Source: Clostridium estertheticum subsp. estertheticum (lineage in GTDB: Bacteria > Bacillota > Clostridia > Clostridiales > Clostridiaceae). From it: a stretch of DNA of 64,000 nt. The notes beneath the pieces were generated by a model. It had not been told where the DNA came from, searched no databases, and worked only from the letters and a program-made list of their open reading frames with translations. Of the stretch, positions 1 to 8,596 are shown one piece after another (within the stretch, counting starts at the first letter, position 1; each line of letters opens with the position of its first letter). The stretch spans positions 2,285,001 through 2,349,000 of the forward strand of contig NZ_CP015756.1 in the NCBI RefSeq assembly GCF_001877035.1, in the 5' to 3' direction. The position numbers and the translations under genes were made by a program.

Positions 1-183
1 TCAGTTCATATTAATACATTACCTTGTATTTGTCATTTGCGCAAGGCGTTAGCGTGTGTTTATAAAAAATACATTTCAATTCTTAATTGAGCATTTTTAA
101 CGTAAACATAAAAAAACTTAACTTAATATTAACACTATTATGATAATATACTATATATGGTATATTTTAAGGGGGAATTCTAT

Positions 184-1425
184 ATGTCAGATGAGCTTCG
201 AGAAATTATTTTTAATAATAGATTACGATCTGTTTTTCAGCCAATTATCTCAATGCAAACAGGAGAGGTTATAGGATATGAAGCTCTAACAAGGGGGCCC
301 AAGGATAGTAAGTATATAAATCCTGAAATACTTTTTGAATCGGCTAAAACACATGACCTTCTTTGGGACTTAGAAATTACATGTAGAAAAAATGCGATAA
401 AGACATTTAGTACCCATAATTCTGATAAATTTTTGTTTGTAAATATAGACCCTGCTGTTTTAAAAGATGATCATTTTATTAAAGGTTTTACTAAGGAACT
501 ATTAGCAAAATATAATATTAGTCCAACCTCACTTATATTTGAAATTACTGAAAAAACCTCAATTGATTGTTATGAAAACTTTAGTGAAGTGATAGATTAT
601 TATAAGAATCAGGGATATAAGATAGCTATTGATGATGTAGGAACAGGCTATTCTGGACTTACAACTATTGCAAAAACAAGACCAAACTATATTAAAATGG
701 ATATGAGTTTAATAACAAATGTGACTAGGGACAATTTTAAAAAAGCAATAATTAAATCCTTTGTTGATTTCGCAAATTCCACAAATACTAAAATTATTGC
801 TGAAGGAATAGAAGATGTGAATGATCTTTATACTCTTATCGAAATAGGTGTACACTATGGTCAAGGATTTTTAATAAATAGACCAGCTGATAATTTAATG
901 GAACCACCTGAGATAATAAAAAAAAGGATTGTTGATAAAAATATTAATATGAGGAAACATAGTTTTAGTCCAAGTTCTAATGTAAAAATAGGAGAAATTG
1001 CAAAGGAAGTGTGCCCGGTTTTATCTACAACGACATGTAGCGAAGTAGACAAGCTTTTTAAGAGTAATCACAGTATAAGAGGTATTTCAATAGTTAATAA
1101 CAGCTATTCAATAATTGGAGTATTAATGAATTCTGATTTTTTTTCAAAGGTTGGAACTCAATATGGATGGTCAATATATATGAAAAGACCTATCCACTTA
1201 ATTATGGATTCAAACCCACTTATTATTGATTATGATACCACCTTAGACATAGTATCAAAAATTGTTATATCAAGAGAAGAGGATAAACTATATGATTATA
1301 TAATTGTTAAAAAAAATGATAAATATTTTGGTGTGGTTACTGTAATTTCATTACTTGAAAAAACAATGGAGTTCGAATTAAATGTAGCAAAATATTCCAA
1401 CCCATTAACAGACACGTCTCTATAA
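184..1425 (+). CDS. EAL-domain c-di-GMP phosphodiesterase with CBS pair, C-terminally truncated
   Basis: The EAL domain spans about residues 5-245 and should hydrolyse cyclic di-GMP. The EAL motif is at residues 33-35 (YEALTRG), with FVNIDP near 85, FEITE near 120, DDVGTGYSG at 150-158, IKMD near 171, EGIE near 208 and GQGF near 227, so the catalytic set looks intact. Residues about 265-395 look like two CBS modules. Many clostridial relatives continue into a GGDEF domain, and here the protein ends exactly at the NPLT that normally opens it. The rest of GGDEF lies downstream in another frame (1424-1759). The start at 184 is preferred to the ATG at 157 because an AAGGGGGAA ribosome site lies 6 bases before it. 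The phosphodiesterase half may still function. Confidence 0.85.
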   Translation: MSDELREIIFNNRLRSVFQPIISMQTGEVIGYEALTRGPKDSKYINPEILFESAKTHDLLWDLEITCRKNAIKTFSTHNSDKFLFVNIDPAVLKDDHFIKGFTKELLAKYNISPTSLIFEITEKTSIDCYENFSEVIDYYKNQGYKIAIDDVGTGYSGLTTIAKTRPNYIKMDMSLITNVTRDNFKKAIIKSFVDFANSTNTKIIAEGIEDVNDLYTLIEIGVHYGQGFLINRPADNLMEPPEIIKKRIVDKNINMRKHSFSPSSNVKIGEIAKEVCPVLSTTTCSEVDKLFKSNHSIRGISIVNNSYSIIGVLMNSDFFSKVGTQYGWSIYMKRPIHLIMDSNPLIIDYDTTLDIVSKIVISREEDKLYDYIIVKKNDKYFGVVTVISLLEKTMEFELNVAKYSNPLTDTSL

Positions 1426-1759
1426 AGATAGTTTTTTAGGCCATATAGGTGGGGATGATTTTGTTGCAATAATTTCAGGTCATAATGCATACAATCTTTG
1501 TGAAGATATAATAAATGAATTTGATACTAACATAATAAATTTCTACAATGAGTATGATAGAGAAAATAAATACATACAATCTGTTAATAGGAACAACATT
1601 AATGGAAATTATCCGTTAATGAGTATATCTATTGCCATTGTAATCAATAAAAATAAGTCTTATACAAGTATATTCGAATTGACTGAAGAAGCAGCTAGAA
1701 TCAAGAAAAAATGCAAATTAAAATCAAAGGAATTAATGAAAAGTTGTTATATAGTATAA
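1424..1759 (+). pseudogene. GGDEF domain remnant of the preceding EAL-CBS gene
   Basis: In the +1 frame relative to the upstream EAL gene, this stretch reads FLGHIGGDDF, the second half of a GGDEF signature region, and continues to a stop at 1757-1759 with a typical SISIAI segment. The first half of a GGDEF domain (from NPLTG to just before GGDDF, about 75 residues in the family) is missing. The simplest reading is an internal deletion with a frame change that split one EAL-CBS-GGDEF gene. There is no start codon or ribosome site of its own at the head of the fragment. Confidence 0.8.
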
Positions 1760-1819
1760 GTACTAAATGGGTTAGGGTAATTAAATAAGATCTAAATAAT
1801 ATAGAGAGGAAGTTGTATT

Positions 1820-2077
1820 ATGATAATTAATTTTGAAAGCAAAGAGGGTATTGAAGAAAAAAATGTTATTAAAGAAATTGATATATTTAATAAACTTATG
1901 ATTAATACTATTAAGGCTAATGAGCGTGAATTTGAATTTAAGGGTCATAACTATATAGTTTATTCTGATGGTATTTGTGTACAAACATTAATAAATGAAA
2001 GGGTTTTGTATCGCATTTTTGTTGACGAATATAAAAATAATAGTTTTATAAATGACAAGGTAGTAAATTTTATTTAA
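1820..2077 (+). CDS. Small hypothetical protein (85 aa)
   Basis: I do not recognise this family. It is a soluble, charged protein without a signal peptide or membrane segment, ending in a hydrophobic-aromatic stretch. An AGAGGAAG ribosome site lies about 8 bases before the ATG and codon use resembles its neighbours, so it is probably a real gene. It stands alone between the broken GGDEF fragment and the coiled-coil gene, all on the plus strand. No function can be assigned. Confidence 0.6.
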   Translation: MIINFESKEGIEEKNVIKEIDIFNKLMINTIKANEREFEFKGHNYIVYSDGICVQTLINERVLYRIFVDEYKNNSFINDKVVNFI

Positions 2078-2206
2078 ATTAGTTATTAATATAAGCACTT
2101 TTTTGAATTTATTGAATAATTACTGCGTTTTTAAAAATATGACTACATTTTTAGTGAAATTTTTGTGGTATAATGTAGACTATTGAAGAAATAGGGAGGG
2201 TTATCA

Positions 2207-3364
2207 ATGGCAATACTTACATCCATTAAAGACGCTTTAAGTGCGAAACAATATAAAGCTGAGATTGAAAAATTAATCGAGGAAAATAAAAATTTAAAAT
2301 ATATAAAATTAACTCCAACTCAAATGGGAATGAGTCGGATTTTATCTAAAACAAAAGAACTCGAAGCAGAGCTTGAAGAATATGATAAGCTAATTTTAAC
2401 AAAAACAAAAGCTATAGAGGAACTTAATATAGAATATGGTAATCAAGCTACCTATCAAACAAGAGAATTTGAAGAGAAATCTAATGAATACGATCATAAA
2501 ATCGAATTAAAAGATAAGGAACTTGAGGATAAATCAATTGAAAATGATAATATAATTGAAAGTAAAAAGAAAGAATATGATGATTTAATTGATTTAAAAG
2601 CTAAAGAACTTGAAGATAAGTCAGCAGAATATGATAATTTAATAAACGGCAAGAAGGAAGAATATGACAATCTAATACAAATAAAAGGTAAAGAGCTTGA
2701 GGATAAATCAACAGAATATGATGAATTTATTGAAAGAAAGAGCAAAGAGTACGAGGATACTTTCAAACAAAAGGCTATTGAACTTGAGCAGAAGTCTAGT
2801 GAATATGAGGATTTAATAGAGACTAAGACAAAATCTATTGAGGAGCTTAATTTAGAATATAATAATACAAAAACTTCTGTAGATGATTTAAATTCCCAAA
2901 TAATAACTTTAGATGATGATGTATCGATGCAAGGTTTCGGTATTTATAAATCTGAATATAATTTAATGAATTCAGTGAAATGCTCTACTATGCTTGCAGA
3001 GATAAGGGAAAAGCAAGTGGATATGATTAAATCTAAAGAAGCCATAGAATTTAAGCAATGGATTATTAATGGAAATATAAATGAAAATAATCAATTAGCA
3101 GGAGATATGACTGATGATATGATCAAACTAGTTGTTAGAATTTTTAATGATGAGTGTGATTCTATAATTAACAAGGTGAAATTCAGTAATATTGAAGCAA
3201 TAGAAAACAGAATAAAAAAATTCTTTGAAGATTTAAACAAACTTGGGAATATAACACAAGTCAAAATATCGCCTAAATATTTTAATACTAAAATGGAAGA
3301 ACTTTACCTTTCTTATGAATATAAATTAAAGGATCAAGAAGAAAAAGAAAGCAAAACTACATAA
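2207..3364 (+). CDS. Coiled-coil DUF4041-like protein without the GIY-YIG (T5orf172) nuclease domain
   Basis: Residues about 45-225 form a long charged coiled coil that contains four tandem 29-residue repeats (94-209) built on KELEDKSxEYDxxI. Residues about 235-375 match what I recall of DUF4041: a YGIYKSEYNL-like opening, then AEIREKQVDMIKSKEA, then IKLVVRIFNDECDSII and a KLGN tail. In many relatives this is followed by a charged linker and a T5orf172/MUG113 GIY-YIG nuclease domain. Here the protein stops in the linker at KDQEEKESKTT, so that domain is absent. The start has a GGGAGGG site 6 bases upstream, and an extended -10 (TGGTATAAT) lies at 2166-2174. The role of DUF4041 is unknown; homologues are often found with phage or accessory genes. 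No nuclease activity should be inferred here. Confidence 0.7.
   Translation: MAILTSIKDALSAKQYKAEIEKLIEENKNLKYIKLTPTQMGMSRILSKTKELEAELEEYDKLILTKTKAIEELNIEYGNQATYQTREFEEKSNEYDHKIELKDKELEDKSIENDNIIESKKKEYDDLIDLKAKELEDKSAEYDNLINGKKEEYDNLIQIKGKELEDKSTEYDEFIERKSKEYEDTFKQKAIELEQKSSEYEDLIETKTKSIEELNLEYNNTKTSVDDLNSQIITLDDDVSMQGFGIYKSEYNLMNSVKCSTMLAEIREKQVDMIKSKEAIEFKQWIINGNINENNQLAGDMTDDMIKLVVRIFNDECDSIINKVKFSNIEAIENRIKKFFEDLNKLGNITQVKISPKYFNTKMEELYLSYEYKLKDQEEKESKTT
2486..2833 (+). repeat. Four tandem 87-bp coding repeats
   Basis: Four in-frame units of 29 codons each start at 2486, 2573, 2660 and 2747. Each encodes EYD-x-x-I ... KELEDKS ... and a lysine-rich end; the fourth unit is the most diverged. 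The period is seen in the translation, and every copy keeps the reading frame. It is a coiled-coil length repeat, not a CRISPR array. Confidence 0.85.
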
Positions 3365-3578
3365 TAATATAATAAGTTTATGGCTGTTGATGAGGAAATC
3401 AATGGTCATTTTTATGGTCATAAATAGGCTATTTTTCCAATTATGCCTATTTAAAAATAAAATAATATTATTTTTAAGTATATTATTATGTTCAAAAGTT
3501 AAATGTTATGTTACATTAAATATGATAAAGATTTTTATTATAAATAGTAATAGTTTTTTTACGACAAGGAGGAAAAAT

Positions 3579-4418
3579 ATGGAATTAGAAATGAAGTTTC
3601 AAAAACTGAAGGATAATATTCAAGGATTGAAAAGTGTAGCAATAGCATATTCAGGAGGTGTTGATAGCACTTTTCTATTAAAGGTAGCAGCAGATGTTTT
3701 AGGTAATAAAGTTATTGCAATTACTGCGAAATCAACAACATATCCAGAAAGAGAATTTAAGGAAGCTGTTAAATATATTGAGGACATTGGAGCAAAACAC
3801 ATAGTTATAATCTCAGAGGAATTAGAAATCGAAGGGTTTGCTAAAAATCCTATTGATAGATGTTATTTTTGTAAAAAAGAACTTTTTTCAAAAGTTAGAA
3901 AAGTTGCTGATGATAATAATATTAACGCAGTTTTGGATGGTTCTAATGCTGATGACGTTTCAGATTATAGACCAGGAATGAAGGCAGCAAATGAATTAAG
4001 AGTTATTAGCCCATTAAAGGATGCTTTCCTTACAAAAGATAATATAAGAGAATTATCAAAAAGGCTAGGATTACCAACTTGGAACAAACCAGCTTTTGCA
4101 TGCTTATCATCAAGATTCCCATATGGTAACGAGATAACAGTTGAGAAATTAAGCATGGTTGAAAGAGCAGAACAATTTTTACTCGATTTAGGATTTAGGC
4201 AGATAAGAGTAAGACATCATGGAGATATAGCAAGAGTAGAAGTTAATGCCGAAGAAAGAAATAAATTTTTCAGTACAGAAATGATGGATAAGGTTGCAAA
4301 TGAATTAAAAAGCATTGGGTTTAAATATGTTACCCTTGATTTGTTAGGATATAGAACTGGAAGTATGAATGAAGTACTTAGCGACAAAGAAAAGAATTCA
4401 GTAGAAGCCCTTGATTAA
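3579..4418 (+). CDS. larE: LarE, ATP-dependent sulfur transferase for the nickel-pincer cofactor
   Basis: LarE adenylates and thiolates pyridinium biscarboxylate mononucleotide to build the nickel-pincer nucleotide used by LarA. The PP-loop SGGVDS is at residues 25-30. The cysteine of the ACLSSRFPYG segment is Cys175, matching the catalytic Cys176 of the Lactiplantibacillus enzyme. A second pair, Cys95 and Cys98 (RCYFCK), gives the three-cysteine pattern of LarE enzymes thought to carry an iron-sulfur cluster and act catalytically rather than sacrificing their cysteine. The start at 3579 is chosen because AAGGAGG lies 6 bases upstream; it gives 279 residues, the usual length. larA lies just downstream on the opposite strand. 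larB and larC are not in the window. Confidence 0.92.
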   Translation: MELEMKFQKLKDNIQGLKSVAIAYSGGVDSTFLLKVAADVLGNKVIAITAKSTTYPEREFKEAVKYIEDIGAKHIVIISEELEIEGFAKNPIDRCYFCKKELFSKVRKVADDNNINAVLDGSNADDVSDYRPGMKAANELRVISPLKDAFLTKDNIRELSKRLGLPTWNKPAFACLSSRFPYGNEITVEKLSMVERAEQFLLDLGFRQIRVRHHGDIARVEVNAEERNKFFSTEMMDKVANELKSIGFKYVTLDLLGYRTGSMNEVLSDKEKNSVEALD

Positions 4419-4433
4419 ATCAAGAGCTTTTTT
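4407..4433 (+). terminator. Rho-independent terminator overlapping the larE stop codon
   Basis: An inverted repeat CTTGATT/AATCAAG, flanked by GC on each side, is followed by six T residues. The larE stop codon sits inside the hairpin. Confidence 0.75.
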
Positions 4434-4488
4434 ACTTATTTTATCTTTGGTTGAAAATAATTAATATTGCAGCTCTGCAGGAGATGAT

Positions 4489-5787
4489 TTAATAAATAGG
4501 TAGAAGTTTTGGTAAAGTGTTTGCTCCATGTGGCATTATAAAAGTTTTTAAATTTTTGCCCTTTTCTGTATAGGTTAAGATTAAGGCCTCATCTATTGTT
4601 TTAACTATTTTTATCCCAGTATTTTTAAAGAATTTAGGGTCTAAATTTGAAACTAGTATAAGATTAAAATTATGTGCTGTTTCACAAGCAAGGCATCCCA
4701 CATGTTTTGATATTGTATAACGCTCTCTTAATGATTTTTCTCGATCAAGTAAGCTATCATAGTTAGAAAGGATTGCCCTAACATCATCATCACCACCAAG
4801 TCCTTCACTACACTGCGTTAATGCAATTATAGTCCCTCCAATTTTTGCGGCTTCTCTTGAATTCATGAGAAGTTTTGAAGATTGATAAAAATTAATGTCT
4901 TTAGGATAACCACCAGCGGTAGCTATTACTAAATCAGCTTTTTCTTTTATATATGCACAGTCAGACTCATCAACATATTTTCTTCCTTGTGCATGTGCCT
5001 TAATGCAATCACCTGCAACTGCCGCAGATATATTTCCATGACTGTCTATGATTACATTGAACATAAAACTTGGTTTTACAAAGCCACATGCTTCTTCCAT
5101 ATCTAAATGTACAGGATTATTTATTACATTTCCACATCTGATTTCGCCTCTAGTTCCTTCTCCTAAACTTTCATTAAGTGAAAGACCGTGATTTGCCATT
5201 ATTGTTTCATATGATGCAATTCCAGGTAAAATTGATTTTTTTCCACCAGACCATCCTACTAGAAAATGATAAACTATTCCCCCAGCAACTATAATATGGT
5301 TACATTCCATGGCCTTTTTATTAATGGATACTGGTGTACCAAAGCTAGTTTTACCTAGATAAACCAAATTATCTTTATCCCTACAATCATGATCAATTAT
5401 ATTATATTTACCGTAAAGGGTGTCCCCTAATAATTGTTTGTATTCATTTTCGGTTTGTTTTCTATGGGAACCAGTAGCGCTAATAAATAATATATCTTCA
5501 TCAACTATGCCAGCTTTTGTAAGTTCAGCTACAATGAAGGGAAGATATAGGGATGATTTTTGCCACGCCCTAGTAATATCTGGTATAACAATACAAATTT
5601 TTTCACCTGTATGTACTATTTCACTAAGTTTAGAACTTGATATAGGGTTTTGTAAAGCTTCTATTATTACTTCTTCTTCAGTTCTAGAACTTGTTGAAGG
5701 GATATTATCAAGTACTCCAATAACATCTTTTTCGTTAATTGAAAACTTAACAGTACCTCTTCCTTGCTTTAATTCAAACTCTTTCAT
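4489..5787 (-). CDS. larA: LarA-family nickel-dependent 2-hydroxyacid racemase/epimerase
   Basis: The 432-residue length and fold motifs fit LarA. Residues align number for number with the characterised lactate racemase: His108 (ATGSHR), His174 (VYHF), Lys184 (GGKKSILPG), which carries the pincer cofactor, and His200 (MANH), a nickel ligand. The N-terminal PDITRAW motif is at 69-75. The LarA superfamily includes lactate, malate, phenyllactate and other hydroxyacid racemases, so the substrate is open. The aminotransferase divergent from it could point to an amino-acid-derived hydroxyacid, which is inference. A GGGAGGA site lies about 8 bases before the ATG. The gene converges with larE, whose product is needed for its cofactor. 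Confidence 0.9.
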   Translation of the reverse strand: MKEFELKQGRGTVKFSINEKDVIGVLDNIPSTSSRTEEEVIIEALQNPISSSKLSEIVHTGEKICIVIPDITRAWQKSSLYLPFIVAELTKAGIVDEDILFISATGSHRKQTENEYKQLLGDTLYGKYNIIDHDCRDKDNLVYLGKTSFGTPVSINKKAMECNHIIVAGGIVYHFLVGWSGGKKSILPGIASYETIMANHGLSLNESLGEGTRGEIRCGNVINNPVHLDMEEACGFVKPSFMFNVIIDSHGNISAAVAGDCIKAHAQGRKYVDESDCAYIKEKADLVIATAGGYPKDINFYQSSKLLMNSREAAKIGGTIIALTQCSEGLGGDDDVRAILSNYDSLLDREKSLRERYTISKHVGCLACETAHNFNLILVSNLDPKFFKNTGIKIVKTIDEALILTYTEKGKNLKTFIMPHGANTLPKLLPIY

Positions 5788-5885
5788 AATTAGTTCCTCC
5801 CATATTTTCTGTTTCTATACATTAAACATGAAATTTTTAATTATGTCAATGAAGGTGTAAGTTAAATTCTATTTGAGTAAAATCA

Positions 5886-5914
5886 TTGACAATTATTTTT
5901 ATGAGTAATATACT
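5886..5914 (+). promoter_or_regulatory. Sigma-A type promoter for the aminotransferase gene
   Basis: TTGACA, a 17-base spacer and TATACT form a near-consensus housekeeping promoter 137 bases upstream of the aminotransferase start. It lies in the divergent region between larA and that gene. Confidence 0.75.
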
Positions 5915-6050
5915 AAAAACTAACAACTTTAATTATGTAATTATTCTGATTATTAATATAATCATAGTTGTTTCACATTTAGGAGAGTTTCTTTTCATAC
6001 TTGAAAATATAAAATAAATATAAATAAATTGAACTATAAGGACGTGTTAT

Positions 6051-7223
6051 ATGCCAAAGTTAAGTGACAGAACAGCTTTTTTTACTGAATCTATAATTAG
6101 AAGAATGACAAGAATTTCAAATGAATATAATGCAGTAAATCTTTCGCAAGGGTTTCCTGATTTTGAGCCACCTAAGGATCTTTTAAATTCTTTAAGTAAG
6201 GTTGTAAGCAAAGGACCTCATCAGTATGCTGTTACTTGGGGTGCGCAGAATTTTAGAGAAGCCTTAGCTAAAAAACAGTCAAGATTTATGGGGATAAATA
6301 TTGACCCAAATAACGAAATTGTTGTAACTTGTGGGAGTACGGAAGCAATGATGGTAGCGATGATGAGCGTTTGTAATCCAGGTGATAAGGTTATAGTTTT
6401 TTCTCCCTTTTATGAGAATTATACTGCAGATGCTATTTTGTCAGGAGCGGAACCTATATTTGTTTCGCTAAGGCCACCTAGTTTCAAGTTTAATATTTTA
6501 GAATTAGAAGCAGCTTTTAAACAAAATCCTAAAGCTCTAATACTCTGTAATCCATCAAACCCAACTGGAAAAGTATTTACATACGATGAGCTTAAAATCA
6601 TAGCTGACTTAGCAGAAAAGTATGATGTCTTTGTAATTACAGACGAAGTGTACGAACATATAATCTATGCTCCATATAGGCATACATATTTTGCATCACT
6701 TCCAAATATGTTTGAAAGGACAATTTCTTGTAGCTCTCTATCGAAAACATATTCAATTACTGGATGGAGATTAGGTTACATTATAGCACCTAAATCGATT
6801 GTTGATGTTGCAAAAAAAGTCCATGATTTTCTTACAGTTGGTGCAGCAGCACCACTTCAAGAGGCAGCCGTTACAGCATTAAACTTTGATGATGTTTATT
6901 ATAATGGACTGCAAAAGGTATATACGCAGAAGAGAAATACATTTTTAAAAGGCATTGATGACATAGGCTTAACATATACAACTCCACAAGGGGCTTATTA
7001 TATAATGGTTGACGTATCAGAATTTGGAGTGAAAAATGATATAAAATTTTGTGAGTGGTTAGCACAAGCGGTAGGGGTTGCAGCAGTTCCAGGATCAAGC
7101 TTTTTTAGAGAAGATGTACATCATTTAATTAGACTTCATTTTGCTAAGAAAAAAGCCACTTTAGATGAGGCTCTTAATCGGCTCTCTTCGCTAAAGGATA
7201 AGGCGAAAGGAATGCAGTTATAG
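6051..7223 (+). CDS. Class I/II PLP-dependent aminotransferase
   Basis: This is a fold-type I aminotransferase. The substrate-cleft motif LSQGFPDFEPP is near residues 31-41, NPSNPTG is at 167-173, the PLP-contacting DEVYEH is at 188-193, the Schiff-base lysine is Lys232 (SLSKTYSITGWR) and the carboxylate-binding Arg is near 370 (HLIRLHF). The LSQGFPDF opening is typical of the kynurenine/methionine aminotransferase (YbdL-like) branch, which accepts several aromatic and sulfur amino acids. The gene stands alone on its own promoter, divergent from larA. An amino acid to 2-oxoacid to 2-hydroxyacid route with LarA is possible but unproven. AAGGACG serves as the ribosome site 7 bases upstream. Confidence 0.9.
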   Translation: MPKLSDRTAFFTESIIRRMTRISNEYNAVNLSQGFPDFEPPKDLLNSLSKVVSKGPHQYAVTWGAQNFREALAKKQSRFMGINIDPNNEIVVTCGSTEAMMVAMMSVCNPGDKVIVFSPFYENYTADAILSGAEPIFVSLRPPSFKFNILELEAAFKQNPKALILCNPSNPTGKVFTYDELKIIADLAEKYDVFVITDEVYEHIIYAPYRHTYFASLPNMFERTISCSSLSKTYSITGWRLGYIIAPKSIVDVAKKVHDFLTVGAAAPLQEAAVTALNFDDVYYNGLQKVYTQKRNTFLKGIDDIGLTYTTPQGAYYIMVDVSEFGVKNDIKFCEWLAQAVGVAAVPGSSFFREDVHHLIRLHFAKKKATLDEALNRLSSLKDKAKGMQL

Positions 7224-7424
7224 TACAAAAGTAGAAATAGTTTTAATTATAATAAAAGATTTTTTGATTTCAAAATATAGTAAGAAGGTTATGGTCTAAA
7301 ATTTATCAAGAGGACCTTAGCTTTCTATTTTTTTATGTAAAGTAAAGCTATCAAAAGCAATATATGAGAAGTATTCAGCAATTCATGGGGAGTAATTCAA
7401 GTAAAAATGTTATAAAATAGTAAA
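7224..7424. other. Intergenic region before the Gfo/epimerase operon
   Basis: About 200 AT-rich bases with no gene and no hairpin that I can support. The cre-like site follows at 7425. Confidence 0.5.
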
Positions 7425-7438
7425 TGTAAACGATAATA
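7425..7438 (+). promoter_or_regulatory. Putative cre (CcpA) site before the Gfo/epimerase operon
   Basis: TGTAAACGATAATA matches the cre consensus TGWAANCGNTNWCA at all but one defined position. It lies 51 bases upstream of the first gene of the operon, which fits carbon catabolite control of a sugar-use operon. Confidence 0.55.
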
Positions 7439-7488
7439 ATTAAAAAACTAAATTTAATATATATTTTAAAGAGGAAGGGTGAGATTGT

Positions 7489-8574
7489 ATGGATAAGAAA
7501 TTAAGAGTTGGAATAATTGGATGTGGTGGTATAGCTAATGGAAAACATATGCCAAGCTTAGCTAAGATAGCAGAAATAGAAATGGTCGCTTTTTGTGATA
7601 TTATAATCGAGAAAGCAGAGATTGCTGCAAAAGAATACGGAAGCATGGGAGCAAATGTTTGTACAGATTATAAAGAGCTTCTAAAAGATGATACTATTGA
7701 TGTTGTTCATGTTTGTACACCAAATAGATCACATAGCTCTATAACAGTTGATGTGTTGGAAGCCGGAAAACATGTTATGTGTGAAAAGCCAATGGCAAAG
7801 ACTTCTGCGCAAGCAAGAGAAATGTTAGATGCCGCAAAGAGAACAGGTAAAAAGCTTACTATTGGTTATCAAAATAGATTTAGAGCGGATTCTATATATC
7901 TTAAAACAACCTGTGAAAATGGTAGTCTTGGAGATATATATTTTGCAAAGGCACATGCTATTAGAAGAAGAGCAGTTCCAACTTGGGGAGTATTTTTAAA
8001 TGAATTTGAGCAAGGTGGAGGACCATTAATAGACATTGGAACACATGCTTTAGATTTAACGCTTTGGATGCTTGATAATTATAAGCCTAAGTATGTTGTG
8101 GGAAATATATATCATAAACTTAGTAAAAAAGAAAATGCTGCTAATGCATGGGGGCCCTGGGATCCAAGCAAATTTACAGTAGAGGATTCTGCATTTGGGT
8201 TTATTACTATGGAGAATGGTGCTACTATAATTATTGAATCAAGTTGGGCATTAAATAGCTTAGAAATTGGAGAAGCTCAGACAAGTCTATGTGGAACTGA
8301 AGGCGGGGCTGATATGAAGGATGGTCTTAAAATAAATGGAGAAAATTTAGGCAGATTATATGAAACTAAAGTTGATTTTGGATCAAATGGAGTTGCATTT
8401 AATGAAGGGGTTTCTGAAGATCCAGCAGATGTTGAAGCCAGATCATGGATTGATTGTATATTAAATGACACTGAGCCAATAGTAAAACCTGAACAAGCGT
8501 TAGTTGTTACAGAAATTTTAGAAGCAATATATGAGTCATCAAAAACAGGAGAGCCAGTTTATTTTAATAAATAA
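7489..8574 (+). CDS. Gfo/Idh/MocA-family oxidoreductase (first of two)
   Basis: This is an NAD(P)-dependent sugar or cyclitol dehydrogenase by family. The Rossmann motif GCGGIA is at residues 11-16. The signature CEKPMAK has the catalytic-type Lys100. The GGGPLIDIGTHALDL stretch near residue 180 carries the conserved Asp and His of the C-terminal domain. It opens a closely spaced operon with two TIM-barrel epimerases, a second Gfo enzyme and an AraC regulator. Such enzymes oxidise inositol, glucose-type sugars or their 3-keto forms, and the substrate here is unknown. The ribosome site GAGGAAGGG lies upstream of the ATG. Confidence 0.88.
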   Translation: MDKKLRVGIIGCGGIANGKHMPSLAKIAEIEMVAFCDIIIEKAEIAAKEYGSMGANVCTDYKELLKDDTIDVVHVCTPNRSHSSITVDVLEAGKHVMCEKPMAKTSAQAREMLDAAKRTGKKLTIGYQNRFRADSIYLKTTCENGSLGDIYFAKAHAIRRRAVPTWGVFLNEFEQGGGPLIDIGTHALDLTLWMLDNYKPKYVVGNIYHKLSKKENAANAWGPWDPSKFTVEDSAFGFITMENGATIIIESSWALNSLEIGEAQTSLCGTEGGADMKDGLKINGENLGRLYETKVDFGSNGVAFNEGVSEDPADVEARSWIDCILNDTEPIVKPEQALVVTEILEAIYESSKTGEPVYFNK

Positions 8575-8596
8575 TAAATAAAGGTTGGTGTAAATT

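Noticed and set aside
1-156. Cyclic di-GMP riboswitch before the EAL gene
   Set aside because: A GCGCAAGGCG segment caught the eye, but the conserved GEMM core is not present and no terminator follows.
2486-2833. Regular repeats that could look like a CRISPR array
   Set aside because: The 87-bp units are contiguous, in frame and encode a coiled coil; there are no spacers.
3387-3578. N-terminal extension of LarE from an upstream ATG
   Set aside because: The extra 64 residues are hydrophobic and unlike LarE, and a perfect ribosome site precedes the ATG at 3579.
4479-4490. AGGAGATGATTT resembling the right arm of the 18429-18475 hairpin
   Set aside because: Only 12 bases match, within AT-rich DNA and close to ribosome-site composition; this can be chance.
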